Assembly: GCA_002162685.1 (NCBI GenBank) | Contig: MAAQ01000018.1 | Coordinates: 62,001-126,000, forward strand | DNA: 64,000 nucleotides | Source of the DNA: Flavobacteriales bacterium 33_180_T64 | GTDB lineage: Bacteria; Bacteroidota; Bacteroidia; Flavobacteriales; Flavobacteriaceae | Direction: 5' to 3' | In this document: positions 47,083 to 54,354 of the stretch, in pieces | Layout: the number at the start of each line of letters is the position of its first letter | How positions within the stretch are numbered: the stretch's first letter is position 1 | Notes under the pieces: generated by a model | Database searches by the model: none | The model's input: only the letters and a program-made list of their open reading frames with translations | Told to the model about the DNA's origin: nothing | Position numbers and translations under genes: made by a program

Positions 47083-47108
47083 TAAAAATTAAGTTGTGTT
47101 TTGTTGCA

Positions 47109-47116
47109 CAAAATTA
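47109..47116 (-). promoter_or_regulatory. -7 box of gcvP
   Basis: On the minus strand TAATTTTG, a full match to TAnnTTTG, ends 26 bases before the gcvP ATG at 47082. No glycine riboswitch-like sequence is seen in this leader. Confidence 0.5.
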
Positions 47117-47165
47117 AGCAAATCTTAAAGTTTAATTGTTAATGAAAATGAAAGTTTTCAACCAT

Positions 47166-47198
47166 TTGAATCGGTTATTAACAGTTTAACTATTTTTG
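47166..47198 (+). promoter_or_regulatory. Strong -33/-7 promoter with near-leaderless start
   Basis: TTG at 47166-47168, 22 bases, then TATTTTTG at 47191-47198. The ATG of the UbiA-like gene is at 47203, only 4 bases after the box, so transcription would begin at or next to the start codon. Confidence 0.6.
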
Positions 47199-47202
47199 TA
47201 GA

Positions 47203-48036
47203 ATGCGAGTTTTAAAAACGATACTAGATTTTTATATTAATAGCAGTATTCATGTGGCTTTAGCGGTGTATGCATTGTCATGGGTGACTTTATTGCAGCT
47301 TGATATAGCTTATGATAAAAACGTGTTGTATTTTATATTTTTTTCTTCTGTAACCGGATATAATTTCATCAAATATTTTGGCTTAGCAAAGTTTCATCAT
47401 CGCAGTCTTGCTAATTGGTTAAAAGCAATACAGATTTTTTCATTAATGTGTTTTATTGTGCTTTGTTATTATGCGCTTCAATTAAACATGAAAACACTTC
47501 TATATGTTGGTGCATTTGGACTTGCTACGTTTTTGTATGCCATTCCTATAGTGCCAAAAAAGATATTCTTAGACAAGCATCAAAATTTGAGAAGTATTAG
47601 TGGACTTAAAATATATATCATTGCTCTAATCTGGACAGGTGTTACCGTTTTTTTACCTGTAATTAATAATGCGTATGATATTACTGATGATATCATTATA
47701 ATTGCAGTACAACGATTCTTATTTATATTAGTGTTAATGCTTCCTTTTGAAATAAGAGACTTAAGCTATGATAGCTTGAGATTAGCTACTATTCCTCAAA
47801 AAATAGGAATAAAGAAAACTAAGATTGTAGGTTTTTTATTGTTATTTGCCTTTTTTTTATTAGACTATTTTAAAGATGGTATCAATTCAAAAGATGTGAT
47901 GATTACTATAGTGATAACTACTATATCAGTACTGTTTTTGATGTTTTCGAAAGAAAATCAGAATAAATACTATAGTGCTTTTTGGGTAGAGAGTTTACCT
48001 ATTTTGTGGTTGGTGATTTTATTGGTGCTTAGTTAG
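47203..48036 (+). CDS. UbiA-like prenyltransferase-fold membrane protein
   Basis: 277 residues with about eight helices. The second-half motif EIRDLSYDSLRLATIPQKIG fits the DxxDxxxD-type Mg/prenyl-diphosphate site of UbiA enzymes (DIRDxxxDxxxGxxT), while the first site (usually NDxxDxxxD) reads TGYNFIKYFGLAKFHHRS, with only the N and a few positions kept. It may be an inactive or specialised relative. UbiA enzymes attach prenyl chains to aromatic acceptors for quinones, heme, and lipids. It is a single gene whose 3' end overlaps the anti-sigma gene by 18 bases on the opposite strand. Confidence 0.65.
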   Translation: MRVLKTILDFYINSSIHVALAVYALSWVTLLQLDIAYDKNVLYFIFFSSVTGYNFIKYFGLAKFHHRSLANWLKAIQIFSLMCFIVLCYYALQLNMKTLLYVGAFGLATFLYAIPIVPKKIFLDKHQNLRSISGLKIYIIALIWTGVTVFLPVINNAYDITDDIIIIAVQRFLFILVLMLPFEIRDLSYDSLRLATIPQKIGIKKTKIVGFLLLFAFFLLDYFKDGINSKDVMITIVITTISVLFLMFSKENQNKYYSAFWVESLPILWLVILLVLS

Positions 48037-48270
48037 TTCTTTGTTAAAGTTAGATTTTAAACTTTCCTTTTCTGAATACTCTAAAACTATAGGTTTTTTA
48101 GTCATCAGTTTTGTTAATTTGCTATTGTTTTTTGTGTATCCTCTACACGCATTACAATATATCAAATGTATATTTAATTTTATTTTTTCCCATAAAGTCG
48201 CTTCCTTGTATTGTGTTTTGTCACATACATGATTAGCTTTTTCGCAAGGAATTATAATTTTGTTATTCAT
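48019..48270 (-). CDS. Small zinc-finger anti-sigma factor
   Basis: 83 residues. H35-x3-C39-x2-C42 (HLIYCNAC) is the ZAS (zinc-binding anti-sigma) motif, and the first cysteine, C16, lies at the right distance. The helices around residues 18-34 (QYKEATLWEKIKLNI) match the ZAS domain that clamps sigma regions 2 and 4. There is no membrane helix, so the protein is a soluble ZAS rather than a transmembrane anti-sigma. It is encoded 3 bases after an ECF sigma gene, the normal place for its cognate regulator. The 3' end overlaps the UbiA-like gene on the other strand. Confidence 0.75.
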   Translation of the reverse strand: MNNKIIIPCEKANHVCDKTQYKEATLWEKIKLNIHLIYCNACRGYTKNNSKLTKLMTKKPIVLEYSEKESLKSNFNKELTKHQ

Positions 48271-48273
48271 AAT

Positions 48274-48825
48274 TTAAAACCAATTTTCTTCAAGGCAACT
48301 CGCCATAGCTGTTCTTGCTCTATGAATTATTACCCAAAGGTTAGACGCAGTTATGTCTAATTCATTACAAATAGCTTCGGTATCGTAGTTAAGAATTGTC
48401 TTCATTTCAAAAACTTGCGCTTGTTTTTTAGGTAGTTTCCCCAAGCAGTTTTCAATAGCTAAGCCTAATTCGGTATTTTCAATAGTGTTTTCTGCTGTTT
48501 TATCAAAAGGATCAGCAACACGTTCTTCTAACCAGTCTCCTTCATTTTCATCACTACTGTAACTCATTCTAACTTCGGCTTTACCTTTATTAGAATTAAT
48601 TTTACGATAGTAATCTATAATTTTACGTTTTAAAATAGAAATAAGCCAAGTGCGTTCACTCGCTTCACCTTTAAAATTTTTCATAGAGTTTAAGCCAGCA
48701 ACGAAGGTGTCTTGTACTAAATCTTTAGCGATTTCTCTATCATTTACACGCGTGATAGTGTAATTAAATAGATAATCAGAATATAGATTAATCCATTGGT
48801 TAGGATCTATGATGTGTTTTGGCAT
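48274..48825 (-). CDS. ECF-type RNA polymerase sigma factor
   Basis: 183 residues. Region 2 includes RVNDREIAKDLVQDTFVAGL and SERTWLISILKRKIIDYYRK; region 4 includes LPKKQAQVFEMKTILNYDTEAICNELDI and the HTH NLWVIIHRARTAM. It is a complete ECF sigma factor of the sigma-24/RpoE class, which directs RNA polymerase to stress or envelope genes. A -7 box TATTTTTG lies 22 bases before its ATG, so it can be made apart from the rest of the cluster. The gene is followed at once by a ZAS anti-sigma gene and preceded by the DUF2071/SDR operon. Confidence 0.92.
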   Translation of the reverse strand: MPKHIIDPNQWINLYSDYLFNYTITRVNDREIAKDLVQDTFVAGLNSMKNFKGEASERTWLISILKRKIIDYYRKINSNKGKAEVRMSYSSDENEGDWLEERVADPFDKTAENTIENTELGLAIENCLGKLPKKQAQVFEMKTILNYDTEAICNELDITASNLWVIIHRARTAMASCLEENWF

Positions 48826-48847
48826 TTTTTTTCTAAAAATTTAGATT

Positions 48848-48855
48848 CAAAAATA
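48848..48855 (-). promoter_or_regulatory. -7 box of the ECF sigma/anti-sigma pair
   Basis: On the minus strand TATTTTTG, ending 22 bases before the sigma ATG at 48825, in the 58-base gap after the last DUF2071 gene. No -33 TTG fits well. Confidence 0.5.
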
Positions 48856-48883
48856 ACGTAAAAATTTGATTTTATCTAAAGTT

Positions 48884-49582
48884 TTAACGGTGTATGGTTT
48901 TTTTGTTTTTTACAACGACCTGTGATCCTTTGGTAAGAATTACTGAAGTTGGCTTTGTATGGTTTAAAAATGCAAAGGCTTCTCCATAATTGGCTTTGAA
49001 GTCTAGATCAATTTTATAATCAATTACTTTTAACTGTTGCCATGTAGGATGTACAATTTCATATTCAAAAGTTGTATTGTCATGTTTGGTATAACCAAAA
49101 TAATGTTCGGTTATAAATTGAGTTTCAGAATGCTCACTAATTTGAGTGTATGTGTTTTCGGTTTTTACAGAAATAGTTTGCCAAATACTGTTTAATTTCC
49201 ATCGGTATTCAAAATAATTAAATTGCTCATTATGGACCCATTTATGCGACATTTTATGAGTTTGATAATGCTCGTGATAAATAGAATTAGCAACATATGT
49301 GATTAAAGGTTTTGGAACAATTTCTTTAATAAATACAACACCTCTTTTATCATTATGTTTAACATAAAACCTTAAGTTCACTTCTTCGAAGTTGATATGA
49401 TTAGGAAGTTTTAGACCTAATACTTTTGTGTCCATAAACATAAATCCCACAAGACTTATATAGCATTTGCCATTATAAAAATCTAGAACGGTTCCTTTTG
49501 GGACATAAGGTTTTAAAAGGTTAGGGGCAATTTCATAATTTATAAGTATAAGATTTTTCCAATATGCTTTTAAGAATGTCAT
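48884..49582 (-). CDS. DUF2071 (YqjF-like) protein, second copy in the cluster
   Basis: 232 residues of the DUF2071 family: LINYEIAPNLLKPYVPKGT at the N-terminus, GFMFMDTKVLGLKLP and EVNLRFYVKH are its conserved blocks (beta-barrel fold, possibly ligand-binding). The role of the family is unknown. It starts 5 bases after the SDR gene stop, so both are co-transcribed, and a more distant relative lies in the same cluster at 52571-53308. Sequence identity between the two looks low, so they are probably an old duplication or separate recruitments. Compared with that copy it lacks the long central NIFTHYNYTTTDI stretch. Confidence 0.8.
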   Translation of the reverse strand: MTFLKAYWKNLILINYEIAPNLLKPYVPKGTVLDFYNGKCYISLVGFMFMDTKVLGLKLPNHINFEEVNLRFYVKHNDKRGVVFIKEIVPKPLITYVANSIYHEHYQTHKMSHKWVHNEQFNYFEYRWKLNSIWQTISVKTENTYTQISEHSETQFITEHYFGYTKHDNTTFEYEIVHPTWQQLKVIDYKIDLDFKANYGEAFAFLNHTKPTSVILTKGSQVVVKNKKTIHR

Positions 49583-49587
49583 AATTA

Positions 49588-50487
49588 TTATTTTAAAAGA
49601 TCATTAAGAGCCATTTCAATATCTGAATGTATAAATTTAAATTGATTGTCTAGCAATCGTTTTGGAATCACATTTCTACTTTTTAAAACCAATTCTGATT
49701 CTGTGCCAATAATTTTAGCGCCAAGTTTAATAAGCCATTCTGGGTGCGAAATACCAAATGGTACTTTCATTACTTTCCTTAAGTTTTTCATTAGTATTTT
49801 ATTATTTGTTGGTTTGGGTACTGCGAGATTGAAATGACCTTCTAGGCTTTCATTCAGAATTAAAAATTCAATGGCTCTTGAAAAATCAAGTTCATGAATC
49901 CAACTTACTTTTTGTTCTCCTGAAGCCTGTTTTCCACCTAAACCAAATTTCACTAAGTTTTTTAATGGTTGTGTTGCTCCTCCATGTTTGCCCATGACGA
50001 TTGAGGTGCGCAATGCAATTTTTCTTGTTTTTGGGTTGGTGATAGTGTAGAAGGCTTTCTCCCACGATTTGGCAATATTCATGGAAAAGTCATCACCAAT
50101 ATCACCATGTTCTTCAGTCATTTGTTTGTCTATAGAGTGTTTGTATATGGTTGCAGTAGATGAATTTATCCATAGTTTTGGTGGGTTTTCACATAAGTTA
50201 ATAGCTAGCCCCAAAGCATGTGTCGCGTCTATTCTAGAATCGTAAATAAGTGTTTTATTCGCTTCTGTATATCTACAATCTACAGATTTGCCAGTAAGAT
50301 TGATGAGTACATCTGTTTGCTCTAATAGTTTTGTCCATTCTTCTAGTTCTTTAGCGTTCCAATAGACCTCATTATTTCGTTTAGGATGACGTGTTAAGAC
50401 ATAGACTAAATGTCCTTTTTTTGAAAAATAGTTTTCAAGTACTTGACCTAAAAAACCGCTTCCTCCAGCTATTGTTATTGTGTTCAT
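49588..50487 (-). CDS. TIGR01777-type SDR oxidoreductase (YfcH-like)
   Basis: 299 residues. The NAD(P)-binding GGSGFLGQVL at 8-17 and the later STATIYKHS and TIVMGKHGG-like strands (TSIVMGKHGGATQPL) place it in the extended SDR family TIGR01777, with the DUF1731-type C-terminus (GISHPEWLIKLGAKIIGTESELV). The usual catalytic YxxxK is replaced by YKHSIDKQ, in which Y and K remain but with non-standard spacing. It may bind a sugar or lipid as other family members are thought to. It sits between a methyltransferase (23-base gap) and DUF2071 (5 bases) in the GbsR cluster. Confidence 0.85.
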   Translation of the reverse strand: MNTITIAGGSGFLGQVLENYFSKKGHLVYVLTRHPKRNNEVYWNAKELEEWTKLLEQTDVLINLTGKSVDCRYTEANKTLIYDSRIDATHALGLAINLCENPPKLWINSSTATIYKHSIDKQMTEEHGDIGDDFSMNIAKSWEKAFYTITNPKTRKIALRTSIVMGKHGGATQPLKNLVKFGLGGKQASGEQKVSWIHELDFSRAIEFLILNESLEGHFNLAVPKPTNNKILMKNLRKVMKVPFGISHPEWLIKLGAKIIGTESELVLKSRNVIPKRLLDNQFKFIHSDIEMALNDLLK

Positions 50488-50510
50488 ATTTCCGAAGTAT
50501 AAATTGTTAT

Positions 50511-51389
50511 TTAATTTTTAGTTGCTGTAATGATATAATATCCAAAGCTTTTCATGTGTAAGCCAGAAAGTAAAGCATAGAAAGATCCTTTTAAATTGTG
50601 AAGACTTTCCTTTTTTAATGCTTTGTTAGTCCATAATGTTTTAAATGCAAACCCAACTATTGCAAATGGGACATGTAATACTGAAGGCGCTACACGAAAC
50701 GACATGTTTTCTACAACGACTTTAGTAAAGCCAATATCTTTTAATTTTTGTTTATAATCATTAATGTTTTCTAGTTTTTCTAGACTCCAATGATTGCATA
50801 ATCTATGATATGCAAATTGACTTCCAGAGCATAATTGAGAGTCTTCTTTTTTTAAAAAGGCATCAGCAATGACTAAGCGACCACCTGGTTTTAAGATTCG
50901 ATGTGCTTCTTTTATTGAGATTACACTATGACCAGAATGACAAAAACTTTCTATAGCTAAGGCACTATGAAACGTATTAGATTTAAAAGATGTTTTATTA
51001 TAATTCTCTTTTAAAATAGTACCATTTAAGCCGTTTAGTAAAGCATTACCTTTTGTGACTTGAAAGTCAGAAAGCGTAACACCAAAAGCAGAACTGATTT
51101 GATTTTGTTTTAATGCATATCGCATAGAACCACCCATTCCACAACCTAAATCAATTAATGTATTTTCTTTAGGTCTATTCTCAAGACGATTGAGGACTTG
51201 GCGATTCATTTCGTTAAGCATGGAGTCTCTTTTGAATAGATTTGTTTTAAACGGACTGTAATACCCAAAGTGCATATTAAAATCTTTACTCCAGAATTCA
51301 TAATCTTCTGTAGCTTCATTGTACAAATCAACCATTTCTATTTTGGTTTTTTCCGAACGGTTGTTATATAAGATGGATTGTGTTTTCAT
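50511..51389 (-). CDS. Class I SAM-dependent methyltransferase (CFA/sterol methyltransferase-like)
   Basis: 292 residues. LIDLGCGMGGSMRYAL is motif I, FGVTLSDFQVTKGNAL holds the motif II position and the typical substrate-binding run of cyclopropane-fatty-acid and sterol-type methyltransferases (GITLS-like), and ALAIESFCHSGH with IKEAHRILKPGGRLVIADAF are motif IV/V. The YYSPFKTNLF stretch near residue 43 fits the N-terminal helices of that group. A lipid or isoprenoid acceptor is therefore likelier than a protein or RNA. It follows the membrane protein by 29 bases in the cluster. Confidence 0.82.
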   Translation of the reverse strand: MKTQSILYNNRSEKTKIEMVDLYNEATEDYEFWSKDFNMHFGYYSPFKTNLFKRDSMLNEMNRQVLNRLENRPKENTLIDLGCGMGGSMRYALKQNQISSAFGVTLSDFQVTKGNALLNGLNGTILKENYNKTSFKSNTFHSALAIESFCHSGHSVISIKEAHRILKPGGRLVIADAFLKKEDSQLCSGSQFAYHRLCNHWSLEKLENINDYKQKLKDIGFTKVVVENMSFRVAPSVLHVPFAIVGFAFKTLWTNKALKKESLHNLKGSFYALLSGLHMKSFGYYIITATKN

Positions 51390-51418
51390 AATGTTGATTT
51401 TTGAAAATTAAATAATGG

Positions 51419-51814
51419 TTATGAAAAAGAAACGATTGAAAAAATAACACTAAAATAAATCCAGAGCAGAGAAAAGAAAACATGAACTATAGTGTCGAAT
51501 TTTTTTCCTTTCCAAAGCTTTGATGAGTAAACAAAAAATTGAAAGAGTAATCTAATGGTCCAAAAAAAGAGAAGTCCAAGTGTTATTTTTTTACCAAAAT
51601 CTGTTTCTACGAGTTCTACAGATGAGGTTAAGCAAAGTAATCCCATAAGAAATACAACTAAGGCAATAAAAAATGTATGCACAGTCATCATTTGTCTATT
51701 GATTAAGCTCAATGTTTTTAACTCTTTGTTCCAATTGAAGTACCTTGGGAATATAATATGTATTAGAGATAGTATTATTAATAGAAACCCGATTATTTGT
51801 AAATGAATAGTCAT
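51419..51814 (-). CDS. Small four-helix membrane protein, unknown function
   Basis: 131 residues from the ATG at 51814. An upstream ATG at 51949 would overlap the neighbouring methyltransferase gene and add an implausible polar extension. The chain has four helices (QIIGFLLIILSLIHIIF, MMTVHTFFIALVVFLMGLLC, LGLLFFWTIRLLFQFFVY, VFFSLLWIYFSVIFSI), with conserved PRYFNW and SLINRQMM between helices 1 and 2 and a polar SKLWKG loop between helices 3 and 4. I know no family name. Its position between two methyltransferases and 13 bases after one of them ties it to the cluster's function. Confidence 0.7.
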   Translation of the reverse strand: MTIHLQIIGFLLIILSLIHIIFPRYFNWNKELKTLSLINRQMMTVHTFFIALVVFLMGLLCLTSSVELVETDFGKKITLGLLFFWTIRLLFQFFVYSSKLWKGKKFDTIVHVFFSLLWIYFSVIFSIVSFS

Positions 51815-51827
51815 CTTTTTTGTGTTT

Positions 51828-52580
51828 TTATTTAATGCAGTTAAAAATTGACATAAATGGTGTGAATTTAGTTTCTGATATGGAGGAAAACCCTGCTTCT
51901 TTGTAGGCTTTTTTCCAAGATTTTTTGGAGAAAAAATGTGTAAACCCAACAGAGAACGCTAGGAAGTTTGGTAAATCTCTTAGGTGCTCAACCATTACAA
52001 TTTTTCCGTTTGATTTACATATTCTATTGCATTCTTTTAAGAAAATAATCTTTTCTTTATGCGATCTTATTTCATGTGCAGCAGATAGTAGAAAAATGAT
52101 GTCAATTGATTTATCATCTAAAGGAATTTCGTTAGTTTTTATTTGTTGTGTATTAGGGTAAACTAAACTAGCTTTTCGTGCTCTTATTATTGCAGGTTCA
52201 GTATGCTGTTTAGGATTATAAAAATCGAACACTTGTAAATTTGATTTTGGAAAATTGGTTTTAAGAATAAAACTGGTTTCATCAAAACCAGCATTTATAT
52301 TGATAATTTGATTTGTGTTAGAATCCAATATATTACAATGTTTTAACCATTTAAAATTATAATAATCAGAAAGGTCATAAACATAAACTGAAACAATCAA
52401 AGGCATCAATAGACCATAAATAAAAGCTATAATAATGATCCAATAGATTAGGTTAGACCAATTAAATAATATCCAGCTAGCTGTTATTAATGCTAAAATT
52501 GTAAGTCCAATCACATAAAAATGTCTGTTAAAACTTAAAATATTTAGAACTCCTTGAAATTTTTTTCTTTCTATTTCCAT
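51828..52580 (-). CDS. Membrane-associated SAM-dependent methyltransferase
   Basis: 250 residues. Two hydrophobic helices come first (residues 20-45 and 45-70: YVIGLTILALITASWILF, LIYWIIIIAFIYGLLMPLIV), then a methyltransferase core beginning ININAGFDETSF (a degenerate motif I in which the central glycines are mostly lost), then VFDFYNPKQ, DIIFLLSAAHEI and CNRICKSNGKIVMVEHLRD. The membrane segment points to a lipid-soluble acceptor. The start overlaps the upstream DUF2071 gene by 10 bases. It may act on the same substrate class as the CFA-like methyltransferase two genes on. Confidence 0.75.
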   Translation of the reverse strand: MEIERKKFQGVLNILSFNRHFYVIGLTILALITASWILFNWSNLIYWIIIIAFIYGLLMPLIVSVYVYDLSDYYNFKWLKHCNILDSNTNQIININAGFDETSFILKTNFPKSNLQVFDFYNPKQHTEPAIIRARKASLVYPNTQQIKTNEIPLDDKSIDIIFLLSAAHEIRSHKEKIIFLKECNRICKSNGKIVMVEHLRDLPNFLAFSVGFTHFFSKKSWKKAYKEAGFSSISETKFTPFMSIFNCIK

Positions 52581-53308
52581 AATTCTATTTTGCCTTGTTT
52601 CCAGTAATATGGAATATTTTGTATTATAAATGTATTTGCTAAAACATGATTATTTAACTGTAGGGAATCTAAATAATCAATAGTGTAATTAATAACTTTC
52701 ACGGGTTTAGGTTTCCAGTTTAATCTTACACCTTCAATGATTAAAACTTCTTTTGTTTCTTTATTATAAGTGAATGTAAATGGTAAAGGACCAGCAAATC
52801 GTCTTGCCTCTTTCCAATTTGTAAATGGTGAATTGTTTGGCAACTCAATATCTGTTTCTGTTTTACTTATAGTAATATTGAAATTTGATTGTTCCGAAAT
52901 TATATCTAGTGAATTATTATAATGGGTTTTGGTAATATCTGTAGTTGTGTAATTATAATGTGTGAAAATATTGCCCATGAATGCCATTTTCTTTTTATCT
53001 GTTTCTGATTTTATTATGTATAAACCACGAAGACGCTTTCCAGCTTTGTTAGTATAACGGACAAAAATGCGATACCCTATTAAAAAGAAATCATTACCTA
53101 AAAACTTTGGTAGACCTTTTGGTCTTAAGTCTTTAGTTTCAACCATAGCTACAGCAACAAAAGCCCACTTGTCTTGAAAAGTGTCTAAACTCAAACACTC
53201 AGGAATTAGTGATTGTAATTGTTCTTTTGGAACAGCAAAGGTTAATACTAGAGAACTGTTAAAAAATGCTTCTACAGCGAATGGGTGGTTTTTAAGAGTT
53301 GCTAACAT
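52571..53308 (-). CDS. DUF2071 family protein, first copy in the cluster
   Basis: 245 residues. The DUF2071 blocks are AVPKEQLQSLIPECLSLDTF at 25-44, AFVAVAMVETKDLRPKGLPKFLG and NDFFLIGYRIFVRYTNK; IIEGVRLNWKPKPVKV near the end is also conserved. The family folds like an acetoacetate decarboxylase, but here no catalytic lysine assignment is made. It overlaps the upstream DoxX gene by 17 bases and the downstream methyltransferase by 10, so translation is tightly coupled. A divergent second copy sits 3 kb away in the same operon. Confidence 0.8.
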   Translation of the reverse strand: MLATLKNHPFAVEAFFNSSLVLTFAVPKEQLQSLIPECLSLDTFQDKWAFVAVAMVETKDLRPKGLPKFLGNDFFLIGYRIFVRYTNKAGKRLRGLYIIKSETDKKKMAFMGNIFTHYNYTTTDITKTHYNNSLDIISEQSNFNITISKTETDIELPNNSPFTNWKEARRFAGPLPFTFTYNKETKEVLIIEGVRLNWKPKPVKVINYTIDYLDSLQLNNHVLANTFIIQNIPYYWKQGKIELWK

Positions 53309-53681
53309 GATTTCTATAATATTTGAAGTTTGTGTAATACACTATACAGATGAAAAGAATAGCAAAAAGAATATTTGATTTTCCCCATAGAAGTAAATCT
53401 GGTACATGAATATATTCGAGAATATTCATTAGAGCTATAATTATAATTTGTAATGCTGCATTTAATTTTGATTTATAACCAGATACAATCCAAATTGCCA
53501 TTAAAATTTCTAGGATTCCTATAAAGACAGTAAAAGGGCTTGAATATGTATTTCCTAAAATTCTACTAACAATCTCTTCATGTCTAGGGACAAAATGTAA
53601 GACTTTACAAAAAAGACCATTAATGAACCATACACTTACTATAAGTAACATTAATGTTTTATGAGTTATAATTTTTTTCAT
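53292..53681 (-). CDS. DoxX-like membrane protein
   Basis: 129 residues with four helices (LMLLIVSVWFINGLFCKVL, FTVFIGILEILMAIWIV, LNAALQIIIIALMNILEYI, ILFAILFICIVYYTNF), in the size and order of the DoxX-like group (PF13781/PF07681). The family has been tied to thiosulfate:quinone reductase, but many members act as envelope proteins of unknown role. It is the first gene after the regulator; a putative operator lies just upstream. It overlaps the DUF2071 gene by 17 bases, so it opens the operon. Confidence 0.8.
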   Translation of the reverse strand: MKKIITHKTLMLLIVSVWFINGLFCKVLHFVPRHEEIVSRILGNTYSSPFTVFIGILEILMAIWIVSGYKSKLNAALQIIIIALMNILEYIHVPDLLLWGKSNILFAILFICIVYYTNFKYYRNHVSNS

Positions 53682-53700
53682 TATTTGTTGTATATATTGA

Positions 53701-53722
53701 ACTTTCAGAAAAAATTGAAAGT
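53701..53722. promoter_or_regulatory. Putative GbsR/MarR operator in front of doxX
   Basis: ACTTTCA (53701-53707), 8 bases, TGAAAGT (53716-53722). The half sites and the 8-base spacing are the same as in the palindrome upstream of the regulator gene. It lies 20 bases upstream of the doxX ATG at 53681 (minus strand) and 16 bases past the regulator's stop. Confidence 0.65.
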
Positions 53723-53737
53723 ATATTTTAAATTTTT

Positions 53738-54241
53738 TTATTTAATGAGTTTTAATAAAGACTTTGTAATCCAGTTTTGTTTTTGGTTAACCAATTTATT
53801 AATCATGTCATCTGCAGTCTCTGTTAAATCGTGTAAAGCTTTTGTTTGTTTGATGAGTTCTCTTGTTTTTTTTGTACCGTCATCTTTTATAGACGACACG
53901 TCTTTTAAAACTTTAATTACAGGTTGAATTTCTCTTCTGCTACGTTCTTTAGCTATTGTTCTTGCTAATTCTTGAACATCTTTTTCTGTCGTAAAAAATT
54001 CTTTGCGTTCTCCAGGAATGATTTCTTTTGTGACAATTCCCCAATCTATTAACTGACGAAGATTCATGCTTGTATTACCTCTAGAGATTTTAAGTTCTGC
54101 CATAACCTCTTCCATTGATAATGGTTTTGTAGAAATAAAAAGCAAAGCTTGTATCTGGGCCATAGCCTTATTAATTCCCCAAAGGGAGCCTAAACTTCCC
54201 CAGGTACTTACAAATTTTATTTTTGCTTCATCGTAGTTCAT
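53738..54241 (-). CDS. GbsR/MarR family transcriptional regulator
   Basis: 167 residues. The winged helix-turn-helix runs through residues about 20-95: AMAQIQALLFISTKPLSMEEV, MAELKISRGNTSMNLRQLIDWG (recognition helix SRGNTSMNLRQL) and a wing at EIIPGERKEFF. The C-terminal part is helical for dimer contact. It matches the GbsR group of MarR-type repressors, which in other bacteria control osmoprotectant genes. Its own gene has a perfect inverted repeat upstream, and another with the same half sites precedes doxX, so it likely represses itself and the following operon. The effector is unknown. Confidence 0.88.
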   Translation of the reverse strand: MNYDEAKIKFVSTWGSLGSLWGINKAMAQIQALLFISTKPLSMEEVMAELKISRGNTSMNLRQLIDWGIVTKEIIPGERKEFFTTEKDVQELARTIAKERSRREIQPVIKVLKDVSSIKDDGTKKTRELIKQTKALHDLTETADDMINKLVNQKQNWITKSLLKLIK

Positions 54242-54264
54242 GATGATAAATATATGAAATATTT

Positions 54265-54292
54265 TAAACTTTCAATAATTATTGAAAGTTTA
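54265..54292. promoter_or_regulatory. Perfect 28-base palindrome upstream of the regulator gene, probable operator
   Basis: The two 14-base arms (54265-54278 and 54279-54292) are exact reverse complements with no spacer. Its core is ACTTTCA-N8-TGAAAGT, the same as the site at 53701-53722. It lies 23 bases upstream of the regulator ATG (minus strand), where it would overlap the -33 region if TATATTTA nearer the ATG is the -7 box. Confidence 0.75.
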
Positions 54293-54308
54293 TTTTTTTG
54301 AATAAAAA

Positions 54309-54332
54309 AAACCGAAGTGTTATTTTCGGTTT
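54309..54332 (-). terminator. Rho-independent terminator of the M3 peptidase gene
   Basis: AAACCGAA, an 8-base loop and TTCGGTTT pair perfectly; read on the minus strand a run of seven T follows. It lies 22 bases past the peptidase stop. Confidence 0.85.
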
Positions 54333-54354
54333 AATAGAATAGAGTTGTCTTCTG

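Noticed and set aside
51815-51949. Longer membrane protein start at 51949
   Set aside because: The extension overlaps the neighbouring methyltransferase and is polar; the ATG at 51814 begins directly before helix 1.
53661-53927. Plus-strand ORF antisense to the GbsR gene and across the operator
   Set aside because: Low-complexity hydrophobic translation opposite a well-supported regulator gene; no start signal.
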